DNA of 39,466 bases from Streptomyces sp. Isolate_45 (GTDB lineage: Bacteria; Actinomycetota; Actinomycetes; Streptomycetales; Streptomycetaceae), in the NCBI RefSeq assembly GCF_024721315.2, contig NZ_JANFAK020000079.1, positions 1-39,466 of the forward strand, given 5' to 3'. A program made the position numbers and the translations under genes. The notes below the pieces were generated by a model that worked only from the letters and a program-made list of their open reading frames with translations, did not search any database and was not told the DNA's origin. This document shows, piece after piece, positions 23,939 through 31,920 of this stretch (within the stretch, counting starts at the first letter, position 1; the number at the start of each line of letters is the position of its first letter).

Positions 23939-24457
23939 ATGCTCACGACCCTCCAGACCACCTATACCGACACGCGTGCCGCCGATCTCGCCTGGGCCCT
24001 GGGACGGGACCGGCTGCCCGCCCTGGCCGTACTGAACCTCCAGCTCGCGGACGCGAAAGTGGAACTCCGCCTGCTCGGGGCCTCTCACCAGGTGCTCCTG
24101 GAGGAGGGGGAGGTGCTCTGTTCGGAGACCGTCGCCTGCATGCCCGGAAGCAGTACCCCGCTTCCGCTCGGCGTGGCCAAGCGCGTCGGCGACTGGGAGT
24201 ACGAGTTCGCCGCGCGCGTCGAGAACCTCTCGCGGGGATCGTTCGCGGGCCGCGCCCAGGAGCTCCTCGCCCTCGTCGCCGATCACCCGAACGGCTTGGC
24301 CGGCACCTTCCCCGGCAGCCCCCACGCGTTCACCGCCATGCTGGCCCAGCGCTACGAGGGCCAGGTCCGGTGGCGGACCTGGCACGCCTACCCCCAGGAG
24401 GGTCAGCTCGTCGCCACCCGCACCCGGGTGGGCGTACGCATGGGCGCTCCCGTCTAG
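23939..24457 (+). CDS. DUF2617 family protein
   Basis: A 172-residue conserved actinobacterial protein of unknown function. The N-terminus is MLTTLQTTYTDTRAADLAWA; conserved-looking parts include VELRLLGASHQVL, ETVACMPG, DWEYEFAARV and FTAMLAQ. It is soluble, with no signal peptide or catalytic motif. ATG 23939 follows GGAG by seven bases; an upstream Met (23816) would add a Pro-rich stretch without support. The next gene is a membrane spermidine-synthase-like protein, 200 bases away; I recall DUF2617 beside such genes in other Streptomyces, suggesting a linked role. Confidence 0.8.
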   Translation: MLTTLQTTYTDTRAADLAWALGRDRLPALAVLNLQLADAKVELRLLGASHQVLLEEGEVLCSETVACMPGSSTPLPLGVAKRVGDWEYEFAARVENLSRGSFAGRAQELLALVADHPNGLAGTFPGSPHAFTAMLAQRYEGQVRWRTWHAYPQEGQLVATRTRVGVRMGAPV

Positions 24458-24619
24458 GGCCGGACGTCGCCGGGCGGACGGGAGCTTGACGGCCGGGCCC
24501 AGGGCGACGGCGGGGCTCCTCGGGGGCGCCTTCGGGGCGCCTTCGGGGCGCAGTCCGGGGCGGATTGCGGAGTGGTTACGCCAACTGGCCGGATTGGGGC
24601 GGTACTTACACCCATGTGG

Positions 24620-24647
24620 GTGACAGGGTGTCGGTGGGCGGTAACGT
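24620..24647 (+). promoter_or_regulatory. Promoter of the spermidine-synthase-like gene
   Basis: GTGACA (24620-24625), a 16-base spacer and TAACGT (24642-24647). The predicted start lies five to seven bases before ATG 24660 and no ribosome site is present, so the leader is almost absent. Confidence 0.6.
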
Positions 24648-24659
24648 ACGGTTCGCTTC

Positions 24660-26300
24660 ATGATCGACCGATCCGCCCCCCGCGGGGTGCTCCCGGCGCC
24701 GGAGCCCCGGGGCGTGCAGAGCGCCACGGCCGCCCTGCCCGTACAGCCACGGACCGGCCGACTCCTCGTCCTGGCCACCGTCTTCGTCTGCGCCGCCTGC
24801 GGGCTCGTATACGAACTGGAACTGCTCGCCCTCGGCTCCTACCTGATCGGCGACTCGGTCACCCAGGCCTCCGTGGTGCTGTCCGTCATGGTCTTCGCCA
24901 TGGGCGTCGGATCCCTCCTCGCGAAACGGCTGCGCGGCCGGCCCGCCCTCGGCTTCGCCGCGATCGAGGCCGCGCTCGCACTGCTCGGCGGGTTCTCCGC
25001 CATGGCCCTGTACGCGAGCTTCGCCTGGCTGGGTGAATCGCGGACCGCGCTCGTCGGCTTCGCCTTCGCCATCGGCGTCCTCATCGGCGCGGAGATCCCG
25101 CTGCTGATGGTGCTGATCCAGCGGATCCGCCGGCAGGACGCCGGAGGGGCGGTCGCCGACCTGTTCGCCGCCGACTACGTGGGCGCCCTCGTCGGCGGAC
25201 TCGCCTTCCCGTTCCTGCTGCTCCCGATGCTCGGCCAGCTCAACGGCGTCATGCTCACCGGCACCGTCAACGCCGTCGCCGGAGGCGGGCTCGTCCTGTG
25301 GCTGTTCCGCCGCGACCTCAGCCCCCGCTGCCGCTGGCTGCTCATCGCGACCAACGCGGCCGTCCTCGCCGCGCTCGGCTGCGCGACCCTGCTCGCCGAC
25401 GACTTCGAACGGGTGGCCCGCCGCGCCGTCTACGGCGGGGAGGTCCGGGTCGCCGTCCGGACCGAGGTGCAGGAACTGGTGCTCACCGGCCCGGCCACCG
25501 GATCCCCGCGCTCCCTCGACCTGTACCTCGACGGACGGCTGCGGGTCAGCGGCTACGACGAGTACCGCTACCACGAAGCCCTGGTCCACCCCGCGATGAC
25601 CGGCGCGCACACCCGGGTCCTGGTCCTCGGCGGCGGCGACGGTCTGGCCGCCCGTGAGGTGCTGCGCTACCCGGACGTCGCCTCCGTCACCGTCGTCGAG
25701 CTCGACCCCGGTGTCGTCCGGCTGGCCCGCACCGACCCGATGCTCTCCGCGCTCAACGGACGGGCCTTCGAGGACCCCCGCCTCGGCGTCGTCACGCAGG
25801 ACGCCTTCCGCTGGCTGCGGGGTTCCGCCGCCCGGGACCGGTTCGACGTCATCGTCTCCGACCTCCCCGACCCCGGCATCACCCCGAGCACGAAGCTCTA
25901 CTCGCAGGAGTTCTACGGGCTCGCCGCGCGGGCCCTGAACCCCGGCGGGCGGATCGCCGTCCACGCCGGGGCCCTCACCACCCGGGCCCGTACGTACTGG
26001 ACCGTCGACACCACCCTGCGCGCCGCCGGGCTGCGCACCACCCCCTACAGCACCGGAGGCCGCCTCTCCGGCTTCGCCGCCGGGCCCGACCGCACGCTCG
26101 GCGGCACCGGGGCGCCCCCGCAGGACTGGGGCTTCGTGCTCGCCTCCCGCGAGCGGACCCCCGAGCTGCGGGTCGACCGGGACACGCCCGCGCTGCGCGC
26201 GGTGTCGACGCGGGCCCTCCAGGACGCGGCGCGGGACGCCGCCCGGACCCGGATCGACGGCCTGCCGCCCTCCACGCTGCCGTACCCGCGCTACTCCTGA
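24660..26300 (+). CDS. Membrane-fused spermidine-synthase-like protein
   Basis: A 546-residue protein. Residues 35-240 hold about seven membrane helices (start LLVLATVFVCAACGLVYELE), and the C-terminal half is an aminopropyltransferase fold. The latter has YDEYRYHEALVHPAM, the decarboxy-SAM/SAM site VLVLGGGDGLAAREVLRY, TVVELDPGVV and VIVSDLPDPG. The family normally moves an aminopropyl group to putrescine to give spermidine; membrane-fused members may have other acceptors, so the reaction is not certain. It starts directly after a promoter with almost no leader. DUF2617 lies upstream and an SRPBCC protein follows. Confidence 0.88.
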   Translation: MIDRSAPRGVLPAPEPRGVQSATAALPVQPRTGRLLVLATVFVCAACGLVYELELLALGSYLIGDSVTQASVVLSVMVFAMGVGSLLAKRLRGRPALGFAAIEAALALLGGFSAMALYASFAWLGESRTALVGFAFAIGVLIGAEIPLLMVLIQRIRRQDAGGAVADLFAADYVGALVGGLAFPFLLLPMLGQLNGVMLTGTVNAVAGGGLVLWLFRRDLSPRCRWLLIATNAAVLAALGCATLLADDFERVARRAVYGGEVRVAVRTEVQELVLTGPATGSPRSLDLYLDGRLRVSGYDEYRYHEALVHPAMTGAHTRVLVLGGGDGLAAREVLRYPDVASVTVVELDPGVVRLARTDPMLSALNGRAFEDPRLGVVTQDAFRWLRGSAARDRFDVIVSDLPDPGITPSTKLYSQEFYGLAARALNPGGRIAVHAGALTTRARTYWTVDTTLRAAGLRTTPYSTGGRLSGFAAGPDRTLGGTGAPPQDWGFVLASRERTPELRVDRDTPALRAVSTRALQDAARDAARTRIDGLPPSTLPYPRYS

Positions 26301-26345
26301 GCTGGGACGACTGTCGTGTCCGTGTGCACCGGCGGCTCTCCTCGG

Positions 26346-26351
26346 TAGGCT
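26346..26351 (+). promoter_or_regulatory. -10 box for a leaderless SRPBCC transcript
   Basis: TAGGCT ends seven bases before ATG 26359; there is no ribosome site. The -35 is weak. Confidence 0.45.
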
Positions 26352-26358
26352 CGGCCGC

Positions 26359-27294
26359 ATGGAGCATCAGGTGTTCGTTCCGGTCCCCGCGGAAGACCTC
26401 CGTGCCGTGCTGCGCGATCCGGCCCGCGTGGCGCGCTGCGTGCCCGGGCTCCAGCAGGACGCCGACGCCGCCGCCGGGCCCACGGCCGGGCGGCTCAAGC
26501 TGCGGGTGGGCGGGCACACCGTGACCTACCGGGGCGCGCTGACCGTCGCCGAGGGCGGCCCGGACCGGTTCACCGCCGAGGGCGCGGGCACCGAGGTACG
26601 GGGCCACGGCACCGTCACGCTCTCCGTCGGGCTGACGCTGGTCCCGGACGGGGGCGGGACCCGCCTGGAGTTCACCTGCGGGGCCACCGCCGACGGGCGG
26701 GCCGCCGCCTTCGCACCCGAGGCCACCGCGGTCGCCGGCCGGCGACTGCTGGACCGGGTGGGCGCGAACCTGGCGGCGGAAGCGGCAGCGGCTTCGGTGG
26801 TCGAGGTCGCCTCGGCCGATGGCAGCGACGTCGATGGCAGTGATGCCGGTGCCCGCGACGTCGGTGCCCGGGATGCCGGTGCCCGGGACTCCGATCCGCA
26901 CGATCCCGTCGCCGAGGCCGAGGAGGCCGCCGACGCCGAAGGGGCCGGGGACGCCGGCGACGCCACCGGGCCCGCCGACGCGGTCAGCGCCTCCGTGTTC
27001 GACACCGATGTGCCGGCCCCGTCCCTCGACCCCTTCCTGGAGGGTGACTTCGGGGAAGCCGCCGGCCCCGCCGCGGCCGCCCGTCCGCCCGCCGAGGCCG
27101 CCCACGCCCGACGCACGATGATCGGCCGGAGCGCCGAGGAGGTGGACCACGCGCCCCCGCGCGGCCGCTACGCCCCGGTCCCGGCGCCCTCCACCGTCGC
27201 CGCGGCCGGCGGACTGCGCTGGGTCGCCCCGGCCGCGGCCCTCGCCATCGCCTCGGCGGTCGTGGTCGGAAGGGCGTTGCGCCGCCGTCGCTGA
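26359..27294 (+). CDS. Tail-anchored SRPBCC (CoxG-like) protein
   Basis: A 311-residue protein in three parts. Residues 1-150 are an SRPBCC/CoxG-like helix-grip domain (VFVPVPAEDLRAVLRDPARV, CVPGLQQ, GALTVAEGG), a fold that binds small hydrophobic ligands. Residues 150-270 are an acidic, Ala/Asp-rich linker with a short tandem repeat around GARD (three copies with 15-base units). The end is a single hydrophobic helix with RRRR (WVAPAAALAIASAVVVG), so it should be anchored by its tail with the domain in the cytoplasm. CoxG family members help carbon-monoxide dehydrogenase reach the membrane, but no such genes are nearby. Role unknown. Confidence 0.8.
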   Translation: MEHQVFVPVPAEDLRAVLRDPARVARCVPGLQQDADAAAGPTAGRLKLRVGGHTVTYRGALTVAEGGPDRFTAEGAGTEVRGHGTVTLSVGLTLVPDGGGTRLEFTCGATADGRAAAFAPEATAVAGRRLLDRVGANLAAEAAAASVVEVASADGSDVDGSDAGARDVGARDAGARDSDPHDPVAEAEEAADAEGAGDAGDATGPADAVSASVFDTDVPAPSLDPFLEGDFGEAAGPAAAARPPAEAAHARRTMIGRSAEEVDHAPPRGRYAPVPAPSTVAAAGGLRWVAPAAALAIASAVVVGRALRRRR

Positions 27295-27301
27295 CTCGCC
27301 G

Positions 27302-27307
27302 TAGGGT
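27302..27307 (+). promoter_or_regulatory. -10 box for a leaderless epimerase transcript
   Basis: TAGGGT ends six bases before ATG 27314; no ribosome site is present. Confidence 0.5.
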
Positions 27308-27313
27308 CGCCGT

Positions 27314-28102
27314 ATGAGCACGCAACTGAGCGCCGGCGGCGCCGACATCACCATCGATCAGGAGAACGGCTGCCGGATCAGCAGTCTGCGCGTCGACGGG
27401 ACGGAGCTCCTGCGCCAGGGGCCGCACTTCGGCGCGTTCCCGATGGTTCCCTGGTGCGGGCGCACCGCGGACGGCCGGTTCCGTGACGGTGCGACCGTCC
27501 ACCAGCTGCCCCTGAACCACCCGCCGCACGCCATCCACGGCCTCGGTCGTGACACGTCCTGGCGTCCGGCCGGGGTGAGCGCCACGCGCGCCGCCTTTGC
27601 CTTCGACCTCGTCGACCCCTGGCCGTACGCCGGCCGGGTGACCCAGATCTTCGAGCTGTCCGAGGACTCCCTGACCCTCACCATGGGCGTTGAGACCTAC
27701 GAGAACTCCTTCCCGGCGCAGGCCGGCTGGCACCCCTGGTTCAACCGGACCCTGACCGCCGACGGCGCCGAGGTGCAGGTCGCCTTCGACCCCGCCTGGC
27801 AGGAGGAGCGCGGCGACGACCACCTTCCCACCGGCCGCCGCGTCGAGCCCGCCCCGGGCCCGTGGGACGACTGCTTCGGCATGCCCCACGGCGTGGACGT
27901 CACCCTCACCTGGCCCGGGGAGCTGGAGCTCAAGGTCGCCAGCCGGGCCGAATGGGTGGTCATCTACGACGAGCAGCCCGAGGCCGTCTGCGTCGAGCCC
28001 CAGTCCGGTCCGCCGAACGGGCTGAACACGCTTCCGCAGCTGGTCACGCCCGTCGACCCGCTGGAGATGTCCAGCACCTGGACGTGGCGGCGCCTGGTGT
28101 AG
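27314..28102 (+). CDS. Aldose-1-epimerase-like protein
   Basis: A 262-residue galactose-mutarotase fold. Likely active-site parts are the His in PHAIHGLGRDTSW, the His in GWHPWFNRT, and the catalytic Glu in VCVEPQSGPPNGLN. Such enzymes interconvert alpha and beta anomers of sugars; this shorter branch may use sugar phosphates. It starts right after a -10 box (leaderless). It lies 88 bases ahead of pyrE, which has its own -10 box. Confidence 0.88.
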   Translation: MSTQLSAGGADITIDQENGCRISSLRVDGTELLRQGPHFGAFPMVPWCGRTADGRFRDGATVHQLPLNHPPHAIHGLGRDTSWRPAGVSATRAAFAFDLVDPWPYAGRVTQIFELSEDSLTLTMGVETYENSFPAQAGWHPWFNRTLTADGAEVQVAFDPAWQEERGDDHLPTGRRVEPAPGPWDDCFGMPHGVDVTLTWPGELELKVASRAEWVVIYDEQPEAVCVEPQSGPPNGLNTLPQLVTPVDPLEMSSTWTWRRLV

Positions 28103-28178
28103 CCCGTACGGGCCGCGGTTACGGGCGGGCCGTGCGCACGGCGGTGCCGTGCCGTGCGGGGGCCGCCCGGGGCGCAAT

Positions 28179-28184
28179 TAAGCT
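28179..28184 (+). promoter_or_regulatory. -10 box for a leaderless pyrE transcript
   Basis: TAAGCT ends six bases before ATG 28191; a short GGGG lies between but is too close to act as a ribosome site. Confidence 0.45.
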
Positions 28185-28190
28185 CGGGGT

Positions 28191-28730
28191 ATGACTGACG
28201 TACGCGATGCGCTTCTGCAGCAGATCAAGGACAAGGCCGTCGTGCACGGCAAGGTGACCCTCTCCTCCGGCAAGGAGGCCGACTACTACATCGACCTCCG
28301 CCGGATCACCCTCGACGGCCAGGCGGCCCCGCTGGTCGGGCAGGTCATGCTCGACCTCACCGCCGAGCTCGACTTCGACTGCGTCGGCGGCCTCACCCTG
28401 GGCGCCGACCCGGTGGCGACCTCGATGCTGCACGCCTCCGCCGCGCGCGGCGGGCGCCTGGACGCCTTCGTCGTCCGCAAGGCACAGAAGGCCCACGGCA
28501 TGCAGCGCCGCATCGAGGGCGCCGACGTCAAGGGCCGGCGCTGCCTGGTGGTCGAGGACACCTCGACCACCGGCGGGTCCCCGCTGACCGCCGTCGCGGC
28601 CGTCCGCGAAGCCGGCGGTGAGGTCGTCGCCGTCGCCACCATCGTGGACCGCGGCGCCGCGGACGCCATCGCCGAGGCGGGCCTGCCCTACCTCACCGGC
28701 TACCGCCTCGGGGACCTCGACCTCGGCTGA
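28191..28730 (+). CDS. pyrE: Orotate phosphoribosyltransferase
   Basis: A 179-residue enzyme joining orotate and PRPP to form OMP in pyrimidine synthesis. The PRPP motif is CLVVEDTSTTGGSPLTA; the flexible loop residues lie in RKAQKAHGMQRRIEG, and the base pocket in TLSSGKEADYYIDLRR. The length is typical for the actinobacterial form. The other pyr genes are not in this window, so it is separate from the main pyrimidine operon. It has its own -10 box at the start codon. The gap to fba holds a parS site. Confidence 0.96.
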   Translation: MTDVRDALLQQIKDKAVVHGKVTLSSGKEADYYIDLRRITLDGQAAPLVGQVMLDLTAELDFDCVGGLTLGADPVATSMLHASAARGGRLDAFVVRKAQKAHGMQRRIEGADVKGRRCLVVEDTSTTGGSPLTAVAAVREAGGEVVAVATIVDRGAADAIAEAGLPYLTGYRLGDLDLG

Positions 28731-28842
28731 GCGGCCCGGGGGCGTCTCGCATCGTGGTCGGGACCGGCTCGGAACAACTGGTGACGAAGGTCCTCGGAAG
28801 TCCCCGTTCCGTTCCTGACCTGCTGGTTTGCGACGGGGCGCG

Positions 28843-28860
28843 GTGTTTCACGTGAAACAC
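28843..28860. promoter_or_regulatory. parS site (ParB binding)
   Basis: GTGTTTCACGTGAAACAC is a perfect 18-bp palindrome containing the 14-bp parS core GTTTCACGTGAAAC. ParB nucleates here and spreads to organise the chromosome for segregation. It lies in the gap between pyrE and fba, 140 bases before the fba start. Streptomyces parS sites cluster around the origin, so this window is probably within a few hundred kilobases of oriC. Confidence 0.95.
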
Positions 28861-29000
28861 TGCGCCCGGCTCACCCTCCCCGGGGTGACCGGAGGGGTGG
28901 AGTGTCGCGCCGAGTCTGGAAAGATAGGCGCGACGATGACGTCGCCCCCAGGTCAGGGCCCGCAATAAGCACACTCCCCGCACATCCAAGGAGCGGACAG

Positions 29001-30023
29001 ATGCCCATCGCAACCCCCGAGGTCTACAACGAGATGCTCGACCGGGCGAAGGCAGGCAAGTTCGCCTACCCGGCCATCAACGTCACCTCGACCCAGACCC
29101 TGCACGCTGCCCTGCGCGGCTTCGCGGAGGCCGAGAGCGACGGCATCATCCAGATCTCCACCGGTGGTGCGGAGTTCCTGGGTGGCCAGTACAACAAGGA
29201 CATGGTCACCGGCGCCGTCGCCCTGGCCGAGTTCGCGCACGTCGTCGCCGCCAAGTACGACATCACGGTCGCGCTGCACACCGACCACTGCCCGAAGGAC
29301 AAGCTGGACGGCTACGTACGTCCGCTCCTGGAGGTGTCCGCCGAGCGCGTCGCCCGTGGTCTGAACCCGCTCTTCCAGTCGCACATGTGGGACGGCTCCG
29401 CCGAGACCCTGGCCGACAACCTGGCCATCGGCCAGGAGCTGCTCGCCAAGGCCGCCGCCGCGAAGATCATCCTTGAGGTCGAGATCACCCCGACCGGCGG
29501 CGAGGAGGACGGCGTCAGCCACGAGATCAACGACGAGCTGTACACCACCGTCGAGGACGCGCTGCGCACCGCCGAGGCCCTGGGCCTGGGCGAGAAGGGC
29601 CGCTACCTGCTGGCCGCCTCCTTCGGCAACGTGCACGGCGTCTACAAGCCGGGCAACGTCGTCCTGCGCCCCGAGCTCCTCAAGGACCTCCAGGCCGGTG
29701 TCGGCGAGAAGTACGGCAAGTCCTCGCCGTTCGACTTCGTCTTCCACGGCGGCTCGGGCTCCACGGCCGAGGAGATCGCCACCGCGCTGGAGAACGGCGT
29801 CGTGAAGATGAACCTCGACACCGACACCCAGTACGCCTTCACCCGCCCGGTCGCGGACCACATGTTCCGCAACTACGACGGCGTGCTGAAGGTCGACGGC
29901 GAGGTCGGCACCAAGTCCACCTACGACCCGCGCACCTGGGGCAAGCTGGCCGAGGCCGGCATGGCCAAGCGCGTCACGCTGGCCTGCGCCGACCTGCGCT
30001 CCACCGGTACCAAGCTGAAGTAG
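29001..30023 (+). CDS. fba: Class II fructose-bisphosphate aldolase
   Basis: A 340-residue metal-dependent aldolase cleaving fructose-1,6-bisphosphate in glycolysis and gluconeogenesis. Zinc and substrate residues are in VALHTDHCPKDKLDGY, SHMWDGSAETL, EVEITPTGGEEDGVSHE, FGNVHGVYKPGN and FHGGSGSTAEEI. Start ATG follows AAGGAG at the right distance; the frame is open upstream, but the family begins MPIATPEVYNEML. It is the sort of strongly expressed gene that has its own terminator, seen 19 bases after the stop. Confidence 0.98.
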   Translation: MPIATPEVYNEMLDRAKAGKFAYPAINVTSTQTLHAALRGFAEAESDGIIQISTGGAEFLGGQYNKDMVTGAVALAEFAHVVAAKYDITVALHTDHCPKDKLDGYVRPLLEVSAERVARGLNPLFQSHMWDGSAETLADNLAIGQELLAKAAAAKIILEVEITPTGGEEDGVSHEINDELYTTVEDALRTAEALGLGEKGRYLLAASFGNVHGVYKPGNVVLRPELLKDLQAGVGEKYGKSSPFDFVFHGGSGSTAEEIATALENGVVKMNLDTDTQYAFTRPVADHMFRNYDGVLKVDGEVGTKSTYDPRTWGKLAEAGMAKRVTLACADLRSTGTKLK

Positions 30024-30041
30024 TAGCACCACCGAAGACCT

Positions 30042-30082
30042 GAAGGGGTCCGCCGGTCCGTCTCGGACCGGCGGGCCCCTTC
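30042..30082 (+). terminator. Terminator of fba
   Basis: A 19-bp stem with one G-U pair (30042-30060 with 30064-30082) and a three-base loop, ending TTCG. Confidence 0.92.
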
Positions 30083-30266
30083 GCGTGCCCGGAGTGCCCG
30101 GGTGCCCGGGTGCCTCAGGGGCGGAGGCGTGGGGGCGTGAGGGGGGCCGAGGTCCCCGAGGTGACATACGGCGGTGGACTGCGGCCCCGCGATGGTGTGA
30201 AATCTACTCAGAGAAACGTACCCACGGTTATGTAAATCCGTCGGGGCAGGAGAGGCGACACGGCAT

Positions 30267-30983
30267 ATGAGGACAGAGCGACCCCAGGTGAAGCAGGACC
30301 GGGCGGTGCGCACGCGTCAGGCGATCCTGGAGGCGGCGGCCCAGGTCTTCGACGAGCACGGCTACGAAGCGGCCAAGCTGTCGGACATCGTCAACATCGC
30401 CCGGGTCACCAAGGGCGCGCTCTACTTCCACTTCGACTCCAAGGAGGGCATGGCCCAGGCCGTCATCGACGCGCAGAACGAGCAGCAGCCGACGGTCCTG
30501 CCCCAGGAGTACAAGGCCCAGGAGTTCCTGGACATGGGCATGGTGTTCTCGCACCGGCTGCGGCACGAGGTGCTGATGCGCGCGAGCGCCCGCCTCACCC
30601 TGGACCGGGCGGGCCGCAACCTCGACCAGGCGAGCCCCTACTGCGCCTGGATCGACCTGCACGTCTCCGTGCTGGAGGAGGCGAAACGGCGCGGCGAGCT
30701 GCTGCCGAACGTCGACCCGGTGGTGCCGGCGAGGATGATCGTCGGCTCGTTCGCGGGACTCAACACCATGGCCCACACCCTGGGCCTGGACCTGGACGAG
30801 CAGGTCTCCGAGCTCTACACGTACGTGATGCCCAGCGTCGTGGTGCCCGCCGTCGCGATCCGGCTGGACACCGCCCCCCGCCGGGGCGCGCGGGCGCTCT
30901 ACGGCCCCCGGGGCGTGCACCCGTGCGGCCACGGCTGCCCCGACGGCCTGCCGGCGAAGGCCGCGGAGGAGGTCCCCGCCTAG
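30267..30983 (+). CDS. TetR-family regulator, butyrolactone-receptor-like
   Basis: A 238-residue TetR-type repressor. The helix-turn-helix is RQAILEAAAQVFDEHGYEAA followed by KLSDIVNIARVTKGALYFHF. The N-terminus VKQDRAVRTRQAILEAAA and FHFDSKEGMAQAV are characteristic of the ScbR/ArpA group, which bind gamma-butyrolactone-like signals and control secondary metabolism. It extends beyond the usual length with a His/Cys-containing tail (RGVHPCGHGCPDG). ATG has AGGAGAGG 11 bases upstream. No butyrolactone synthase or biosynthetic cluster is in the window, so the ligand is uncertain. A SARP gene follows 102 bases later, a typical target of this regulator type. Confidence 0.87.
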   Translation: MRTERPQVKQDRAVRTRQAILEAAAQVFDEHGYEAAKLSDIVNIARVTKGALYFHFDSKEGMAQAVIDAQNEQQPTVLPQEYKAQEFLDMGMVFSHRLRHEVLMRASARLTLDRAGRNLDQASPYCAWIDLHVSVLEEAKRRGELLPNVDPVVPARMIVGSFAGLNTMAHTLGLDLDEQVSELYTYVMPSVVVPAVAIRLDTAPRRGARALYGPRGVHPCGHGCPDGLPAKAAEEVPA

Positions 30984-31048
30984 CACCGGCGGCACCGGCG
31001 GGCCTCGTCCGGTCCGGGCTCACCTCTTCCCTAAAAGATCCTTCCGGG

Positions 31049-31054
31049 TATTAT
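31049..31054 (+). promoter_or_regulatory. -10 box in an AT-rich patch before the SARP gene
   Basis: TATTAT, followed by a run of T, lies 37 bases upstream of the GTG start; strikingly AT-rich for this genome. No good -35 is seen, so activation by another regulator is possible. Confidence 0.5.
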
Positions 31055-31085
31055 TTTTTCTGCTCGCCTGCCCAGGGAGAACACT

Positions 31086-31811
31086 GTGGACATTGAGGTA
31101 CTCGGAGAGCCGCGCGTCATCGAGAACGGTGTGCCCATCACGGCCCCCACGCCGGAGTCCCGGCACGTGCTGGCGGTCCTCGCCGCCTGGCCCGACCAGG
31201 TCGTGCCCGTCGCCGTCCTCGCGGACGAGCTGGCGGCCCACACCCCTCCCGAGCACGCCCGCGCCCTCCTGCACACCGCCGTACGCCGCCTGCGCGAGCG
31301 GTTCGCGGAGGCGATGGGGGCCGGTTCGGTACGTACGCCCGAGTCCGTGCTCTCCACCCGGCCCGGCGGGTATCTTCTCGACACCGGAGGCGGCCGCTCC
31401 GACGTCCGGGAGTTCGCCCGCGAATCCGGCGCCGGCTACCGCGCCATGGGGCGCGGCGACTTCGAGCAGGCCGCCCTGCGCCTGCGCCGCGCCCTCGCCC
31501 TGTGGACCGGCCCCGCCCTGGACGGCATCGACGCCGGCACCTGGCTCGGTGCCCGCCTCCGGGTCCTCGACGCCGACCGGCTCGCCGTGCTCGGCCAGTG
31601 GGTCGAAGCGGAACTCGCCCTCGGCAGGCACCGTGAACTGCGCCTGGAGCTCGCCGGGCTGCGCGGTCGCGGCGGCCCCGCCGGCAGGGCGGCCGCACAC
31701 CCCGACTGCCCCTACCTGGAGGCGCTGCGCATCGCGGAGGAACGCGTCGAGGCGATCCGCTCGGCCTGCCGGACGCCCCGCCTCACCCTGGCCGGCGCCG
31801 TCGGGTGCTGA
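31086..31811 (+). CDS. SARP-type transcriptional regulator
   Basis: A 241-residue regulator with an OmpR-like winged helix (MDIEVLGEPRVIENGVPITA, then ALLHTAVRRLRERF and STRPGGYLLD) and a bacterial transcriptional-activation domain (FARESGAGYRAMGRGDFEQA, ALRLRRALALWTGPALDGID, AELALGRHREL). It matches Streptomyces antibiotic regulatory proteins, though the activation domain is shortened. GTG start with AGGGAG six bases upstream. It lies after an ScbR-like TetR gene and before a GAF/PucR regulator, in the same direction. The target genes are unknown, as no biosynthetic cluster is present here. Confidence 0.8.
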   Translation: MDIEVLGEPRVIENGVPITAPTPESRHVLAVLAAWPDQVVPVAVLADELAAHTPPEHARALLHTAVRRLRERFAEAMGAGSVRTPESVLSTRPGGYLLDTGGGRSDVREFARESGAGYRAMGRGDFEQAALRLRRALALWTGPALDGIDAGTWLGARLRVLDADRLAVLGQWVEAELALGRHRELRLELAGLRGRGGPAGRAAAHPDCPYLEALRIAEERVEAIRSACRTPRLTLAGAVGC

Positions 31812-31850
31812 CGGTCCGGCCGGCCCGGGCGGACGGGAGCCGCCCTCTGC

Positions 31851-31880
31851 TTGACCCCTCGTCGCACGGAACCTAGGTTC
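31851..31880 (+). promoter_or_regulatory. Promoter of the GAF/PucR regulator with embedded palindrome
   Basis: TTGACC (31851-31856), an 18-base spacer and TAGGTT (31875-31880). The perfect 12-bp palindrome GAACCTAGGTTC (31869-31880) covers the -10, suggesting an operator, possibly for autoregulation. Confidence 0.6.
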
Positions 31881-31920
31881 GGGGCGCGGGACAAAAGGGC
31901 TGGTCGGACGGGGGCGGCGA

